Below are positions 5,539 to 5,553 of a DNA stretch of 5,553 nt, in pieces. Within the stretch, counting starts at the first letter, position 1; every line of letters starts with the position of its first letter. A program made the position numbers and the translations under genes. Origin of the DNA: Rhodospirillaceae bacterium (GTDB lineage: Bacteria > Pseudomonadota > Alphaproteobacteria > Rhodospirillales > Magnetovibrionaceae). The DNA lies in assembly GCA_002732845.1 (NCBI GenBank), contig NVSZ01000037.1:18581-24133 (forward strand), given 5' to 3'. The notes beneath the pieces are model-generated. The model saw only the letters and a program-made list of their open reading frames with translations. It did no database searches and was not told the origin of the DNA.

Positions 5539-5553
5539 ACCGACTCCTGAATT

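Noticed and set aside
5173..5550. 125-codon + strand frame opposite the trpD2-like gene
   Set aside because: It is antisense to a recognisable protein, has no family features and is rich in residues typical of reverse-frame translation.

Overview
The window carries a compact inorganic-sulfur gene cluster, most likely from a moderate-GC alphaproteobacterium of the Rhodospirillales type. That placement is an inference from the look of the proteins: a SoeABC-type complex, a YeeE/DsrE/TusA set and a TrpD2-like protein. It does not rest on a marker gene. There are eight protein genes (one cut by the left edge), no RNA genes, no mobile elements and no CRISPR array.

Left part (1-2168, + strand): the end of a molybdopterin oxidoreductase, a four-cluster ferredoxin subunit and an eight-helix membrane anchor form one translationally coupled operon. 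The best reading is soeABC, the cytoplasm-facing membrane complex that oxidises sulfite to sulfate. A strong symmetrical hairpin (2190-2225) closes the operon and also terminates the tusA gene that converges on it.

Middle (2243-4483): a tusA gene on the minus strand (start reassigned to 2467) is divergent from a three-gene + strand operon. That operon encodes a YeeE/YedE-family thiosulfate or sulfur transporter, a small DsrE-like protein and a second TusA. The 234-base divergent spacer has a very AT-rich core. It holds an inverted repeat (ATATTC-N9-GAATAT), a duplicated 9-mer and a consensus -10 box for the minus-strand gene, which makes it the likely control region.

Right part (4543-5538, - strand): a TrpD2/YbiB-like protein related to anthranilate phosphoribosyltransferase but with altered active-site motifs. 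It converges on the second tusA and has a noticeably higher GC content.

Together the genes suggest a route in which YeeE brings thiosulfate or another sulfane-sulfur compound into the cell, DsrE and the TusA proteins carry the sulfur as protein persulfide, and SoeABC oxidises the sulfite that results. The enzyme that turns carrier-bound sulfur into sulfite (rDsr, sHdr or a dioxygenase) is not in the window. The YeeE-DsrE-TusA trio beside a divergent TusA and soeABC, without a rhodanese, is the most interesting arrangement here.
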